Shown: positions 45,101 to 54,901 of the stretch, piece after piece
Numbering within the stretch: position 1 is the stretch's first letter
Layout of the letters: every line of letters starts with the position of its first letter
NCBI RefSeq assembly: GCF_003201975.1
Contig: NZ_QJJQ01000001.1
Location: 1-64,000, forward strand
Length of the DNA stretch: 64,000 bases
DNA from: Pseudogracilibacillus auburnensis
GTDB taxonomy: Bacteria > Bacillota > Bacilli > Bacillales > Amphibacillaceae
Direction: 5' to 3'
Notes under the pieces: generated by a model
Seen by the model: the letters and a program-made list of their open reading frames with translations, nothing else
What the model was told of the DNA's origin: nothing
The model's database searches: none
Program-made: the position numbers and the translations under genes

Positions 45101-45146
45101 AAAAACCTCATGAGATCAAGATTATTACAATTGATTTCATGAGGTT
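45101..45146. terminator. Bidirectional terminator between convergent genes
   Basis: AACCTCATGA and TCATGAGGTT pair perfectly, extended by ATCAA/TTGAT, with A's on the left and T-rich sequence on the right. It serves the ECF gene on + and the TetR gene on -. Confidence 0.7.
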
Positions 45147-45155
45147 GATTCATTT

Positions 45156-45995
45156 TCAGAGTTCATAATAATTTCGGAGTAGATAAGCAATCCATGCGTA
45201 GTTTGGTTGACTGCGTATATTTTCTAATAAGCCTTTTACAATGGCAGGAGATAAATTAGATTCTAGTAGGTTTTGGTGCAGCAGAATAAGCGATTCTTTT
45301 TCGATCGACTCTTCTATTCCTTCTATTTCCGCTATCTTTTGTTTGAGAATGTTGATCAATTCTTTCTCGGTTATTTCTTCGTCCATACCATAATCTAAAA
45401 GTTTTAGGTGCTGTTCTGTCATAAAGGGGATCGTCATATTTTCAGCAATTAGATTTGTCTTTTCTACAAGTGATTGAATGAGTGTGTCCATATCTAGCTC
45501 AATGTTACAGAATAATATCAGATCATTATACATACCCATAAAACTTTTAATGCAATAGAGCAGGTCATATTTCGAAGATGTGACCGTTTCTTCATATACA
45601 CGTTCGATCATAGTTAAGATAAGTTTCTCCAATAATTTATCAAAGTGTCGTAATTTCGTAATTAGATCTTCATCATTAAAAGCGAATGCCTCTTTGATGA
45701 GGGTCTTAGCGAAATCAGCGTGCTGCCGGAAGTAATGATAGGATGTTTTATAAAATTCACATAAAAGTTGATTTTTGTTCGTGTTTTTGACTATGTAGTC
45801 AAAATCGGCAATGGATTGCTCCGTAAACTGATCGATAAGTGCCAAAATTAGTTCGTCTTTTGACTTAAAAGAAAGGTAGAATGCACCTTTAGATATTCCG
45901 CAATCATCTGTAATTTGTTGTACAGATGTAGCATTAAATCCTTGTTTCCCAAAAAGTTCTAAGGCTTTTTCCATAATAAGTTGTTTTTTAACCAT
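45156..45995 (-). CDS. TetR/AcrR-family regulator of the efflux gene
   Basis: A 279-residue regulator, long for TetR. The N-terminal helix-turn-helix is GFNATSVQQITDDCGISKGA with FYLSFKSKDEL; the C-terminal two thirds is helical. ATG 45995 after GGGAGAG is chosen over the in-frame ATG at 46031. Transcribed away from the RND gene, it probably represses that gene through the palindrome at 46034-46047. Confidence 0.85.
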   Translation of the reverse strand: MVKKQLIMEKALELFGKQGFNATSVQQITDDCGISKGAFYLSFKSKDELILALIDQFTEQSIADFDYIVKNTNKNQLLCEFYKTSYHYFRQHADFAKTLIKEAFAFNDEDLITKLRHFDKLLEKLILTMIERVYEETVTSSKYDLLYCIKSFMGMYNDLILFCNIELDMDTLIQSLVEKTNLIAENMTIPFMTEQHLKLLDYGMDEEITEKELINILKQKIAEIEGIEESIEKESLILLHQNLLESNLSPAIVKGLLENIRSQPNYAWIAYLLRNYYEL

Positions 45996-46024
45996 ACTAA
46001 TTCTTCTCTCCCATAAACTTTTAT

Positions 46025-46053
46025 TTGACAAATGACTACATGGTCATTATTAT
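46025..46053 (+). promoter_or_regulatory. RND-gene promoter with palindromic operator
   Basis: TTGACA (46025-46030), 17 bp, TATTAT (46048-46053). The spacer contains ATGACTACATGGTCAT, whose outer arms ATGAC/GTCAT are inverted: a probable TetR operator. Confidence 0.7.
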
Positions 46054-46095
46054 AAGGGAGTGGATCGTAAAAATCAAATTAAGGATGGTGTAAGA

Positions 46096-49000
46096 GTGAA
46101 AGGCATAGTAAACTTTGTACTAAAAAACAAGTTAGCTGTATGGCTATTAACCATTATCGTTGTATTTACAGGCTTGTATTCAGGTACGCGCATGAAGACA
46201 GAGATGATTCCAGATATTTCAATTCCTTACTTAATGGTAACAGATATTTATCCTGGAGCAACTCCTGAACAGGTTATGGAAGATGTTTCTATTCCTTTAG
46301 AGAAGCAAATAGAAAATTTAAAAAATGTAAAAGCCGTTTATTCAAATTCCTACTCTAATATGGCGAGTATTCAAGTGGAATACGAGTATGGTATTGATAT
46401 GGATGAAGCAAATCGTGAATTAAAATCGGCTTTAGATCATGTAAATTTACCTGATGGAGCAGAAGAACCGACTGTTACTTCCATTGGAATGAATATGATG
46501 CCAGTTGTGGCTCTAAGTGTGAGTAGTACGAGTGAAGATATTGTTGAATTAACTTCAACGGTAGAAGAAATATTATTACCAAAAATAGACAAGCTTGATG
46601 GTGTTGCTTCTGTAACCATTTCCGGTCAACATATTGAAGAAGTTGATCTCATTTATGATAAAGAAAAAATGGCTCAGTATGACTTAACCGAAGATACGGT
46701 TAATCAAATGATTCAAGCGAGTAATTTGGCTGTTTCGTTGGGGCTATACGAGTTTAAAGAAAGTGAGCAAGCAGTTTCGGTTGATGGCAAATTCTTGACA
46801 GAGAAAGAATTAAAAGAAATGTCAATTCCTGTCACACCTTCTGAAACAAATCCTTCTCCGTTTATAAAACTAGAGGATATTGCAGAAGTGAAACGATTAG
46901 GGAAAGTAGAGTCTGTTTCTCGGACAAATGGAAAAGATGCAATCAGTATTCAAATCGTCAAAGGGCAAGAAGCGAATACGGTTGATGTTGTAAATAATGT
47001 AAAAGAGTTAGTGAAGGAAGAAGAAGGTAAAATTGATGGGCTTATCATTGATGTGTCACTAGATCAAGGAGAACCAATTGAAGATTCTATTTCAACCATG
47101 ATCGAAAAAGCATTGTTTGGTGGTTTAATAGCTGTATTAATTATTCTTCTTTTCTTACGAGATTTCAAATCTACTATTATTTCCATTATCTCTATTCCAG
47201 TTTCCATTTTAATGGCTATATTACTGTTAAATTGGTTAGATATTACGTTAAATATTATGACATTGGGTGCTATTACTGTTGCAATTGGGCGTGTCATTGA
47301 TGACTCCATTGTTGTAGTGGAGAATATATATCGTCGATTGCATTTGAAGGACGAGGAATTAACAGGACTTACTTTAATTCGAGAAGCAACGATTGAAATG
47401 TTTCGTCCAATCTTTTCGTCCACTATTGTAACAATAGCAGTATTTGCACCATTAATTTTTGTCGGTGGTCAAGTAGGAGAACTATTTATTCCATTTGCGT
47501 TAACGATGACGTTCGCGCTCGGAGCATCGTTACTTGTAGCTATTACAATCGTTCCCGCACTATCACACTTTTTGTTTAGAAAAAAATTGTATGGTGAAAA
47601 AACAAAAGGAAGTTACAAACGTGTTGGGAAACTAGCAAAATGGTATAAAGGTGTTCTTAATTGGACGTTAAATCATAAGATCGTTACATCACTCATCGCG
47701 ATTGTTTTACTCGTTGGTAGTTTAATGTTAACGCCACTGATCGGCTTTAGTTTTCTAGGTAGCGATGAGGAAAAAGTAATGTATTTAACTTATACACCTG
47801 CCACTGGTGAGTTAGAAGATGATACGCTTGAAAATGTGGAAGTAGTTGAACAGGAACTACTAAAACGTGATGATATTGATATTCTTCAAGTCTCGATAAC
47901 GGATGGTAGTGATCCAACTGCTCTCATGATGGGGGGCGGCTCAGATGGAGCACTCATGTATATTATATTTGATCCGGAGATGGAGAACTTCCCTGAAGTT
48001 CGAAAGGAAATTGAAGAATATGTCTTTGATATTGGGCAATCAGGCGAATGGAAGAGTCAAGACTTTTCGTCCATGTCGTTTTCGTCAAATGAAATTAGTT
48101 ACACTTTTTATAGCGAGGATTTAAATAAGCTAAAAGAAACTGTTCAAAAAGTGGAAGATACCATGAAGGACAGTGATTCGCTAGAAGATATTACTTCCAA
48201 TTTAGAAGATGCGTATGTAGAGCATATATTTAATGTGGAACAAGATGAGTTGTTGCAATACGGTTTAACAACGGGTCAAATTGTCGGTATGCTAAAACCG
48301 GATACAACGAAAGAAGTGTTAACGACAATTGAAAAAGACGGTACTTCCATCGACGTTATCGTCCAACAAAAACAAACAGAACAACCGAAATCGGTCGATG
48401 ATTTGTTAGATACGGAAGTAGAAACTGCACTTGGGACGACGATGCCATTGCGTGACCTTGTATCTTTAGAAGAAGGTACAACATTCAATACGCTGGCACG
48501 AAGTAAAGGAGAATACTATTCGACTGTTTCTGGAACAATTACGGATAAAGATATTTCGAAAGTCACTTCGGAAATAGATGAAGCAATTGAGGAAATAGAT
48601 TTACCAAAAGGAGTAGTATTGGATGTCGGCGGGGTTGCTGCGGATATGGAAGAAACCTTTACAAAATTAGGTGTATCCATGCTTGCTGCGATTGCCATCG
48701 TCTATTTCATTCTCGTAGTTACTTTTGGTGAAGGAGTTGCACCGTTTTCGATTCTATTTTCGTTACCATTTGCCGTCATTGGTTCATTTGTAGGCTTGTA
48801 CATCGCAGGGGAAACGATATCCGTTACCGTTATGATGGGTCTTTTAATGTTAATTGGGATCATCGTGACAAATGCGATCGTATTGGTCGACCGAATCGTC
48901 CGGATGGAGCGTGGGGGAATGGAAATGCGCGAAGCAATTTTAGAAGCTGGTGTCACCCGTCTACGTCCAATTTTAATGACAGCTATTGCAACAATGGGTG

Positions 49001-49182
49001 CTTTAATTCCTTTAGCAATAGGTGCTGAAGGCGGTGGGGGATTAATCTCCAAAGACCTTGCCATCTCTGTTATTGGTGGTTTAGCAAGTTCGACCTTGTT
49101 AACGTTAATTATCGTACCGATCGTTTACGAAATTTTATCGAAACTCTTTAAGAAAAATCGAAAAGACATAAAGAAAAACTAA
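46096..49182 (+). CDS. RND-family efflux transporter (SwrC/AcrB-like)
   Basis: A 1028-residue proton-driven exporter with 12 spans: span 1 near the N-terminus, a large extracellular loop (about 35-325), spans 2-6, a second loop and spans 8-12. Typical motifs are SGTRMKTEMIPDISIPYLMV, TPEQVMEDVSIPLEKQIENL and, in span 4, AIGRVIDDSIVVVENIYRR with the proton-relay Asp pair. GTG 46096 follows AAGGATGG; the GTG at 46060 has no family support. Gram-positive members export lipopeptides or other amphiphiles. It is divergent to a TetR regulator and followed by a terminator. Confidence 0.9.
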   Translation: MKGIVNFVLKNKLAVWLLTIIVVFTGLYSGTRMKTEMIPDISIPYLMVTDIYPGATPEQVMEDVSIPLEKQIENLKNVKAVYSNSYSNMASIQVEYEYGIDMDEANRELKSALDHVNLPDGAEEPTVTSIGMNMMPVVALSVSSTSEDIVELTSTVEEILLPKIDKLDGVASVTISGQHIEEVDLIYDKEKMAQYDLTEDTVNQMIQASNLAVSLGLYEFKESEQAVSVDGKFLTEKELKEMSIPVTPSETNPSPFIKLEDIAEVKRLGKVESVSRTNGKDAISIQIVKGQEANTVDVVNNVKELVKEEEGKIDGLIIDVSLDQGEPIEDSISTMIEKALFGGLIAVLIILLFLRDFKSTIISIISIPVSILMAILLLNWLDITLNIMTLGAITVAIGRVIDDSIVVVENIYRRLHLKDEELTGLTLIREATIEMFRPIFSSTIVTIAVFAPLIFVGGQVGELFIPFALTMTFALGASLLVAITIVPALSHFLFRKKLYGEKTKGSYKRVGKLAKWYKGVLNWTLNHKIVTSLIAIVLLVGSLMLTPLIGFSFLGSDEEKVMYLTYTPATGELEDDTLENVEVVEQELLKRDDIDILQVSITDGSDPTALMMGGGSDGALMYIIFDPEMENFPEVRKEIEEYVFDIGQSGEWKSQDFSSMSFSSNEISYTFYSEDLNKLKETVQKVEDTMKDSDSLEDITSNLEDAYVEHIFNVEQDELLQYGLTTGQIVGMLKPDTTKEVLTTIEKDGTSIDVIVQQKQTEQPKSVDDLLDTEVETALGTTMPLRDLVSLEEGTTFNTLARSKGEYYSTVSGTITDKDISKVTSEIDEAIEEIDLPKGVVLDVGGVAADMEETFTKLGVSMLAAIAIVYFILVVTFGEGVAPFSILFSLPFAVIGSFVGLYIAGETISVTVMMGLLMLIGIIVTNAIVLVDRIVRMERGGMEMREAILEAGVTRLRPILMTAIATMGALIPLAIGAEGGGGLISKDLAISVIGGLASSTLLTLIIVPIVYEILSKLFKKNRKDIKKN

Positions 49183-49186
49183 GAGG

Positions 49187-49220
49187 AAATCCCTGCAAGA
49201 TATTCTTGTAGGGATTTTTT
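49187..49220 (+). terminator. Terminator of the RND gene
   Basis: AAATCCCTGCAAGA, loop TATT, then CTTGTAGGGATTTTTT; one G-T pair, ends in T's. Confidence 0.8.
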
Positions 49221-49722
49221 CTGCACATTTTTTGGGAGTAAGATTCCGAACAGTGAAGGTAAGTAGCAATGGTTAGCTTAAGACAAGTGGGTTAAAGCGA
49301 CTTAAAATTATTGATTCATAAAGAAGGATCGAACGCTATAAACAGCGTGCTGTGAACTAGCTTCATAGGAAACAATCTATAACTATATCGAAAGAAGATC
49401 GAGAGATTCAGCCAATACTTAGTGGCTGGATTGAATATTGCTAACTAGCAAAAACCCCATCATATTTCCAAGCTTTACGTAGTTGGATGATCGTTAATCA
49501 ACCAATTAGTGAATAATGAAGCTTCGTGGTTCATAAATCTTGAAATCGTGATTGAAGCATATGTATGTAAATGATAATATAATGATGATAATGCGAATGA
49601 TGCTAGGACAAATAGAACTATGTTTTTACGTTTCCTTCACGATAAGGGGATTACGACATAATGAATAAAACAATTGTCCGTTTCCTTGAACATCGTAAGT
49701 CGGCCAAAAAGGGGATACAAAC
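49221..49722. other. Intergenic stretch before the DMT exporter gene
   Basis: About 500 bp without a supported gene. One hairpin is visible: ATTCAGCCA and TGGCTGGAT at about 49409-49433. Nothing else stands out. Confidence 0.35.
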
Positions 49723-50631
49723 TTGGGAAAATCTTTGTCTAAATCGACTCTAATGCTTCTGCTACTTATTTTAATTTGGGGAGCAAGTTGGCCGATATAT
49801 AAATTGGCGGTACCTTATACACCCCCATTACTGTTTGCTGGAATGCGAGCATTTTTTGGAGGAATATTGTTGGCAATATTCATTTGGAAATCTCGAAACG
49901 AAATCCAATGGCGAAAAAATTGGCAAAATTATTGCATTTCTGCTTTTTTTAATACGATTCTTTTTTTTGGTCTACAAACAGTGGGACTGAATTATTTACC
50001 AGCTGGTCTGTTCTCCGTACTCGTTTACTGTCAACCCATTTTGTTAGGATTATTTGCTTGGCTTATTCTTGGGGAATATTTATCTGGAATACGGATTGTT
50101 GGATTATGCATTGGTTTTATCGGAATCATTGTCGCAAGTACAGATGGATTGACAACTTATGTTTCTGTCATTGGTGTTACGATTGCATTGTTGACAGGAA
50201 GCAGTTGGGCGTATGGGGTTATTTTTGTAAAAAAGGTAAGTAGGAAAATGAATGCTTTTTGGATGGTTTCCATGCAGAGCATTATTGGTGGGGCTACATT
50301 AATAGGTTCGGGAACAATCTTTGAGAGTTGGTCTGAAATTACTTGGAATATCTCTTATATTTTCGGATTAGTATTTGGAATGACAATGTGTATTCCACTC
50401 GCTTATATCATTTATTACACGCTTGTTAATCAAGGGGAAGCAAGTAAAGTGGGTTCTGCTACATTTCTTGTTCCGATTATATCTGTTATTCTTGGTGTTA
50501 TATTTTTAGGGGAAACTCTTACATATAAACTTTTCATCGGTATGATTCTTGTTGGGATCAGTATTTATCTTGTGAATTTTAATGCGAAGAAGGGGATAGG
50601 GAGAAAAAATAGGAAGAGAGAAATAAACTGA
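49723..50631 (+). CDS. EamA/DMT-superfamily exporter
   Basis: A 302-residue membrane protein with ten spans in two EamA repeats: LLILIWGASWPIYKLA at the start of the first, TGSSWAYGVIFVKKVSRKMN in the second, and the end FLVPIISVILGVIFLGETLT. Substrate (amino acid or metabolite) not predictable. TTG start 8 bp after AAAAAGGGG. Confidence 0.8.
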   Translation: MGKSLSKSTLMLLLLILIWGASWPIYKLAVPYTPPLLFAGMRAFFGGILLAIFIWKSRNEIQWRKNWQNYCISAFFNTILFFGLQTVGLNYLPAGLFSVLVYCQPILLGLFAWLILGEYLSGIRIVGLCIGFIGIIVASTDGLTTYVSVIGVTIALLTGSSWAYGVIFVKKVSRKMNAFWMVSMQSIIGGATLIGSGTIFESWSEITWNISYIFGLVFGMTMCIPLAYIIYYTLVNQGEASKVGSATFLVPIISVILGVIFLGETLTYKLFIGMILVGISIYLVNFNAKKGIGRKNRKREIN

Positions 50632-50882
50632 TTAAGTACACCGGATTCTCTCTTTATCTTTTACCTACAGAGAGCGTTTTTAGAAGATGACTCCTCCTGT
50701 TCCGATAGACTTCTAGTGCTCCAGATGTTTTTTCATTTTCAAAAGATGCTTTGTTCGAGATGTGCTCAAGTTTTGCAGAATATGCTCGTTTGAATCAATT
50801 TTGTCAGGCGGGAACATAGTTATGTAAAATCTCTTAGGAAACGGATATTTTCAACGATATTTCTAGCTTCAATTTCTCGCGT
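50632..50882. other. Intergenic stretch between convergent genes
   Basis: No gene seen; a terminator for the minus-strand genes follows at 50883. Confidence 0.35.
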
Positions 50883-50920
50883 AAAAAACCCTTGCATCAG
50901 ACTTCTAAGCAAGGGCTTTA
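50883..50920 (-). terminator. Terminator of the minus-strand CoA-transferase gene
   Basis: On the minus strand AAAGCCCTTGC pairs with GCAAGGGTTTTTT around TTAGAAGTCTGAT. Confidence 0.8.
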
Positions 50921-50931
50921 CACGATAACTT

Positions 50932-52122
50932 CTATTTAATTACTTCTTTTTCATTTAAATCTTCCATTTTTATCGCGTCATATCCAAGTTCTTGTAAAAT
51001 TTCCTCATTGTGTTGCCCGAGGAGAGGTGCTGGCTTTTTTAGTTGGCCAGGTGTTAATGATAGTTTAGCAGGGAAGCCGAGTGTTTGCATGTTGCCACCG
51101 ATTGGATGTTCATAATCCAAAATCATTGCTCGTTCTCTAATATGTGGATCATGTAATGTTTCATCATAAGAGTAAATCGGCCCTGAAGGAATTCCGTTTA
51201 CCTCTAGTAATTGAAGCCAATAATTAGATGGATGTTGAATAAGAACATGTTCGATTTCTTTTTCTAGTGTCTGGACATTTTCTGCACGTAAACTATTCGT
51301 TAAGAAACGGGGGTCGGTTAGCCATTCACGTTTTTTTACTACGTTAAGGCAAAATGTTTCCCACAACTTTTGGTTCGCTGCGCCGATTAAAATATGTCCA
51401 TCTTTCGTTTGATATCCTTGGTAAGGAGCGGCAGCACGATGGGCAGTTCCAGTTTTTTGTGGGATCTCTCCTTTGCCAAAATAAGCAGCTGCTTCCCATA
51501 CGGTCCATGCGAGTCCCGAATCGACGAGGGAGACATCTATATATTGTCCTTTTCCCCCTTTTAGTCGATGGATATAAGCAGATAAAATGGATTGAATGGC
51601 TGTCTGTGCTGCAGCTATGTCGTGGATCGCGATGCCGACTTTCACCGGTTTTCCATCCTTTTCACCTGTCATTTCCATTAGTCCTGACATCCCTTGCGCC
51701 ATGATGTCGAATCCACCTTTTTTACTGTATGGTCCTGTCTGACCGTAGCCAGAAATAGAGCAGTAAATTAGATTAGGATTCATTGCTTTTAATGTGTCAT
51801 AATCGATTCCGAGCTTCTTGGTGACACCTGGGCGGAAGTTTTCAACAAAAACATCTGCCTCTTTAATTAGTTTATATAAAATGTGGATGCCATCCTCGCT
51901 TTTTAAGTTAAGGCACATTCCTCGTTTATTTCGGTTCACCATCATATACAGATAACTTTCTTCATTGATATAAGGCCCCATCGATCGAGTATCATCCCCA
52001 TTTGGATACTTTTCTACTTTCGTAACGTCTGCACCCATATCCCCTAAAACCATCGTACAGTAAGGACCTGCCAATACTTGTGATAGATCTATAACTTTCA
52101 TGCCCTGTAATGCTTGTTCCAT
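50932..52122 (-). CDS. CaiB/BaiF-family (class III) CoA-transferase
   Basis: A 396-residue CoA-transferase: MKVIDLSQVLAGPYCTMVLG, GADVTKVEKYPNGDDTRSMG, NRNKRGMCLNLKSEDG, YCSISGYGQTGPYSKKGGFD and IDVSLVDSGLAWT (nucleophile Asp region). It moves CoA between carboxylic acids; donor and acceptor are unknown. AAAGGTGG precedes the ATG. It lies 157 bp after the lactate-oxidase-type gene, in which a short repeat motif is found, so co-transcription is possible but not certain. Confidence 0.85.
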   Translation of the reverse strand: MEQALQGMKVIDLSQVLAGPYCTMVLGDMGADVTKVEKYPNGDDTRSMGPYINEESYLYMMVNRNKRGMCLNLKSEDGIHILYKLIKEADVFVENFRPGVTKKLGIDYDTLKAMNPNLIYCSISGYGQTGPYSKKGGFDIMAQGMSGLMEMTGEKDGKPVKVGIAIHDIAAAQTAIQSILSAYIHRLKGGKGQYIDVSLVDSGLAWTVWEAAAYFGKGEIPQKTGTAHRAAAPYQGYQTKDGHILIGAANQKLWETFCLNVVKKREWLTDPRFLTNSLRAENVQTLEKEIEHVLIQHPSNYWLQLLEVNGIPSGPIYSYDETLHDPHIRERAMILDYEHPIGGNMQTLGFPAKLSLTPGQLKKPAPLLGQHNEEILQELGYDAIKMEDLNEKEVIK

Positions 52123-52279
52123 AAAACGTCCACCTTTATATGACTAGATTTAATATGAGAATGTAAAAATTGAGTTTAAGAGATTCCGCACTGCCCTCGT
52201 CATTTTGCACTTCCGCGAAAATATCCGCACTTACCCATTTAACGCACTAATAAAATTATGCGTAATGGCAGTTCTTTAA
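52123..52279. other. Gap with repeated GCACTT motif
   Basis: Four spaced versions of CGCACT occur (about 52187-52250: CCGCACTGCC, TGCACTTCCG, CCGCACTTACC, CGCACTAAT). The last 30 bp resemble 32903-32932. No promoter or gene is clear. Confidence 0.35.
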
Positions 52280-53416
52280 TTAGATTCGGGTTACTTTCAT
52301 TCGTTTCGCACTTGCAATGTCAGTTGCGCCTGCTAATGTGAGGGATACGTTCGTTTCTTGAATTAGATTGGCAAGAACTTTTTCGACTCCTCGTTGTCCT
52401 TCAAGTGCTAATCCATAAACGAATGGTCGGCCAAATAGGACGGCATCTGCTCCTAATGCAAGTGCTTTAACGATATCTGTGCCACGTCTAATGCCGCTAT
52501 CTAATAGGACGGGAAGTTTTCCACTTACTGCTTTTGCAACTGCTGGTAATGCATCAAGGCTTGCGATAACTCCATCCAATTGTCTTCCACCATGATTCGA
52601 CACGATGATGCCATCGATTCCATTTTCAATCGCGAGTAACGCATCTTCCGGGTGGAGGATTCCTTTTAATAAAATTGGTAAAGAAGTTCTTTTTTTCAGT
52701 TCGGCAATATGGTTCCAGCTTAGATGTGGATGATATAAATGATCGACGATTTTTTGGATAACTGCTTCATCTGTATGTTCTGATAATGATTGTAAAAACG
52801 CTTCGTCCGTTTCATAATTTGCCTTTCCAAAGCCTTTCTTTAGTGGTGAAAATTGATTCCGTTTATCTTCTTCCCGAAAACCAAGGATAAACGTATCGAC
52901 AGTCAAAACGATCGCATCATAACCTGCTTTTTCTGCCCTGTTTACCATACTATAAGAAACTTTTTCGTCTCTTGACCAGTATAATTGGAACCATTTTGGA
53001 CTATTTTTCGCCGCTGCTTCAATTTCCTCAATCGAGTATGTCGATACCGTACTTTGGATAAAAGGGACATGATAATTTGCAGCAGCTTTTGCGACGGCAA
53101 GTTCTGCTTCTTCGTCTGCCATTTTTAACATACCGACAGGAGCCAGTAGAAAAGGGTGGTCATATGTTTTGCCGAGTAATTCAATACTCGTGTCAAGGTT
53201 AGATACATCATTTAAAAAACGGGGGACGAGCGCATATTTTTCAAAAGCTGCTTCATTGTTCCGTAATGTTTCTTCCCCACTTGCGCCAGACTGAATGTAT
53301 CCGAAAAAAGGAGTCGGTAATTTCTCTTTTGCAGCCGCTTCTAGTTCTGCAAAACCATAAGGAAAATTATCTGTTGCTTCAATGCTCTGAGTAAAAGGGT
53401 TTTGGTTGCTCGTCAT
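52280..53416 (-). CDS. FMN-dependent alpha-hydroxy acid oxidase (lactate oxidase/2-monooxygenase type)
   Basis: A 378-residue flavoenzyme that oxidises an L-2-hydroxy acid. Motifs: FIQSTVSTYSIEEIEAAAK, KWFQLYWSRDEKV, TVDTFILGFREEDKRN, the active-site SNHGGRQLDG and DSGIRRGTDIVKALALGADA. GFREEDKRN resembles the lactate monooxygenase branch. AAAAGGAG precedes the ATG. It lies 15 bp after the enoyl-CoA hydratase gene, so co-transcribed with it. Confidence 0.85.
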   Translation of the reverse strand: MTSNQNPFTQSIEATDNFPYGFAELEAAAKEKLPTPFFGYIQSGASGEETLRNNEAAFEKYALVPRFLNDVSNLDTSIELLGKTYDHPFLLAPVGMLKMADEEAELAVAKAAANYHVPFIQSTVSTYSIEEIEAAAKNSPKWFQLYWSRDEKVSYSMVNRAEKAGYDAIVLTVDTFILGFREEDKRNQFSPLKKGFGKANYETDEAFLQSLSEHTDEAVIQKIVDHLYHPHLSWNHIAELKKRTSLPILLKGILHPEDALLAIENGIDGIIVSNHGGRQLDGVIASLDALPAVAKAVSGKLPVLLDSGIRRGTDIVKALALGADAVLFGRPFVYGLALEGQRGVEKVLANLIQETNVSLTLAGATDIASAKRMKVTRI

Positions 53417-53431
53417 GTTTGCTCACTCCTT

Positions 53432-54208
53432 TTAAGGAAAGTTCGGTTTTCTTTTTTCTAAAAATGCTTGAATTCCTTCTTTATAATCTTCTGATTGGAA
53501 GGAGTCGAGAATAAGCTCAGAAATGGCAGCTGATTCTTCATTTTCACCATCGATGATCGCTTGAATAACTTGCTTAATACCTGCATTTGCGACGGATGAT
53601 TTAGCGGTAATTCGTTTTGCAAACTCTACGCACTTTTCTTCGATTTTTTCAGCAGGATAGACAAAATCAATGAGTCCGATTTTGTTTCCTTCTTCGGCTG
53701 TAATGAGTGATGCTGTATAAAGTAATTCTTTCGTTTTCGCAGGACCAATTAGGTTAAATAGTCGTTTCGTGCTCGTTAAGTTATACACAATTCCGATGTT
53801 TGCAGCAGTAATGCCGAGTTTACTTTCAGGTGTTGCAAAGCGAAAATCACATGCATTAGCAAGTTCAAGCCCTCCACCTATTGCTAAAGTCTGAATGAGG
53901 GCAATCGTTGGTTTTGGAAAACGGTATAGTGCCTCGATCGCTTCGAGAGCTACATCATTATATTGTTTCGCTTTTTTCGGTGCGAATCGTACTTCAAGGA
54001 ATTCACTAATGTCAGCCCCTGCTGAAAAAGCTGTTCCATCGACTCCGCGCACGATAAGTAATTTAATTGTTTTATCTTCTTTCAACTCATTTACAAGCTG
54101 AAAAAGTTTTCTAAACATCTGAAGCGTGAACGAGTTCTTTTTTTCTGGTCGGTTAATAATGAGTGTCGCAATTGCTCCAGATTTTTGTACATATAGTTGT
54201 TGTGACAT
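53432..54208 (-). CDS. Enoyl-CoA hydratase/isomerase family protein
   Basis: A 258-residue crotonase-fold protein with GTAFSAGADISEFLEVRF (oxyanion hole 1), QTLAIGGGLELANACDFRF (oxyanion hole 2), and the C-terminal YKEGIQAFLEKRKPNFP typical of the family. The acidic catalytic position appears as LGITAANIGIVYNL, where the usual Glu is missing, so it may not be a hydratase proper. It begins 21 bp after metI on the same strand, with GGAGGTAAACC before the ATG. Confidence 0.8.
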   Translation of the reverse strand: MSQQLYVQKSGAIATLIINRPEKKNSFTLQMFRKLFQLVNELKEDKTIKLLIVRGVDGTAFSAGADISEFLEVRFAPKKAKQYNDVALEAIEALYRFPKPTIALIQTLAIGGGLELANACDFRFATPESKLGITAANIGIVYNLTSTKRLFNLIGPAKTKELLYTASLITAEEGNKIGLIDFVYPAEKIEEKCVEFAKRITAKSSVANAGIKQVIQAIIDGENEESAAISELILDSFQSEDYKEGIQAFLEKRKPNFP

Positions 54209-54229
54209 TGGTGGTTTACCTCCGATTCG

Positions 54230-54901
54230 TTAGTCCTTTTTAAGATAGGCGGCTAAACGGTTTCCGATTGATTGGATTAGTTGTACGAGAACAATAAGTA
54301 TAAAGACAGTCGCATACATAACATCTACTTCATAACGCAGATGGCCAAAGCGATATGCCAAATCACCAAGTCCTCCTGCACCAACGAGTCCAGCCATCGC
54401 GGTTGCGCCGATTAAACTAACGGTTGCAATAGTAAGTCCTAAAATGATCGATGGTCTCGCTTCTCGTAATAGGACGTGCCAAATAATTTGTCTCGTTTTA
54501 ATTCCCATCGCTGTATATGCTTCAATCACGCCATTTTCCACCTCGAGTAATGCTGTTTCCATTAATCTGGCAATATATGGTGCTGTATAAATGACGAGTG
54601 GAACGATAACACCTTTGACACCGATCGTTGTACCGACAAGTAATTTCGTAAATGGTAAAATAAAAAACAATAAAATAATAAATGGAATAGAACGAAGAAT
54701 ATTAATAATAATATTCAATATTTGATAGATAATTTTATTTTGTAACGCTTGGCCCGGTCGAGTTGTAACGAGTAAAATCCCTAAAGGTATTCCGATAAGA
54801 ACGGAAAATAATAGGGAAATACCGACCATTTGAAATGTTTCAATAATCGCTTTGCCGATTATTGGTAGCCAATCTTGGATAAATTCATCATATCGATCCA
54901 A
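54230..54901 (-). CDS. metI: Methionine ABC transporter permease MetI
   Basis: A 223-residue permease with five spans: FQMVGISLLFSVLIGIPLGI, SIPFIILLFFILPFTKLLVG and the ATPase-contact motif EAYTAMGIKTRQIIWHVLL. TTG start at 54901 directly follows the metN stop, with GGAGGGAG inside metN. Part of the SAM-riboswitch operon. Confidence 0.9.
   Translation of the reverse strand: MDRYDEFIQDWLPIIGKAIIETFQMVGISLLFSVLIGIPLGILLVTTRPGQALQNKIIYQILNIIINILRSIPFIILLFFILPFTKLLVGTTIGVKGVIVPLVIYTAPYIARLMETALLEVENGVIEAYTAMGIKTRQIIWHVLLREARPSIILGLTIATVSLIGATAMAGLVGAGGLGDLAYRFGHLRYEVDVMYATVFILIVLVQLIQSIGNRLAAYLKKD

Noticed and set aside
48702-49064. Long minus-strand open frames within the RND gene
   Set aside because: Shadow frames of a clear 1028-residue coding sequence; composition is typical of the reverse strand of a membrane protein gene.
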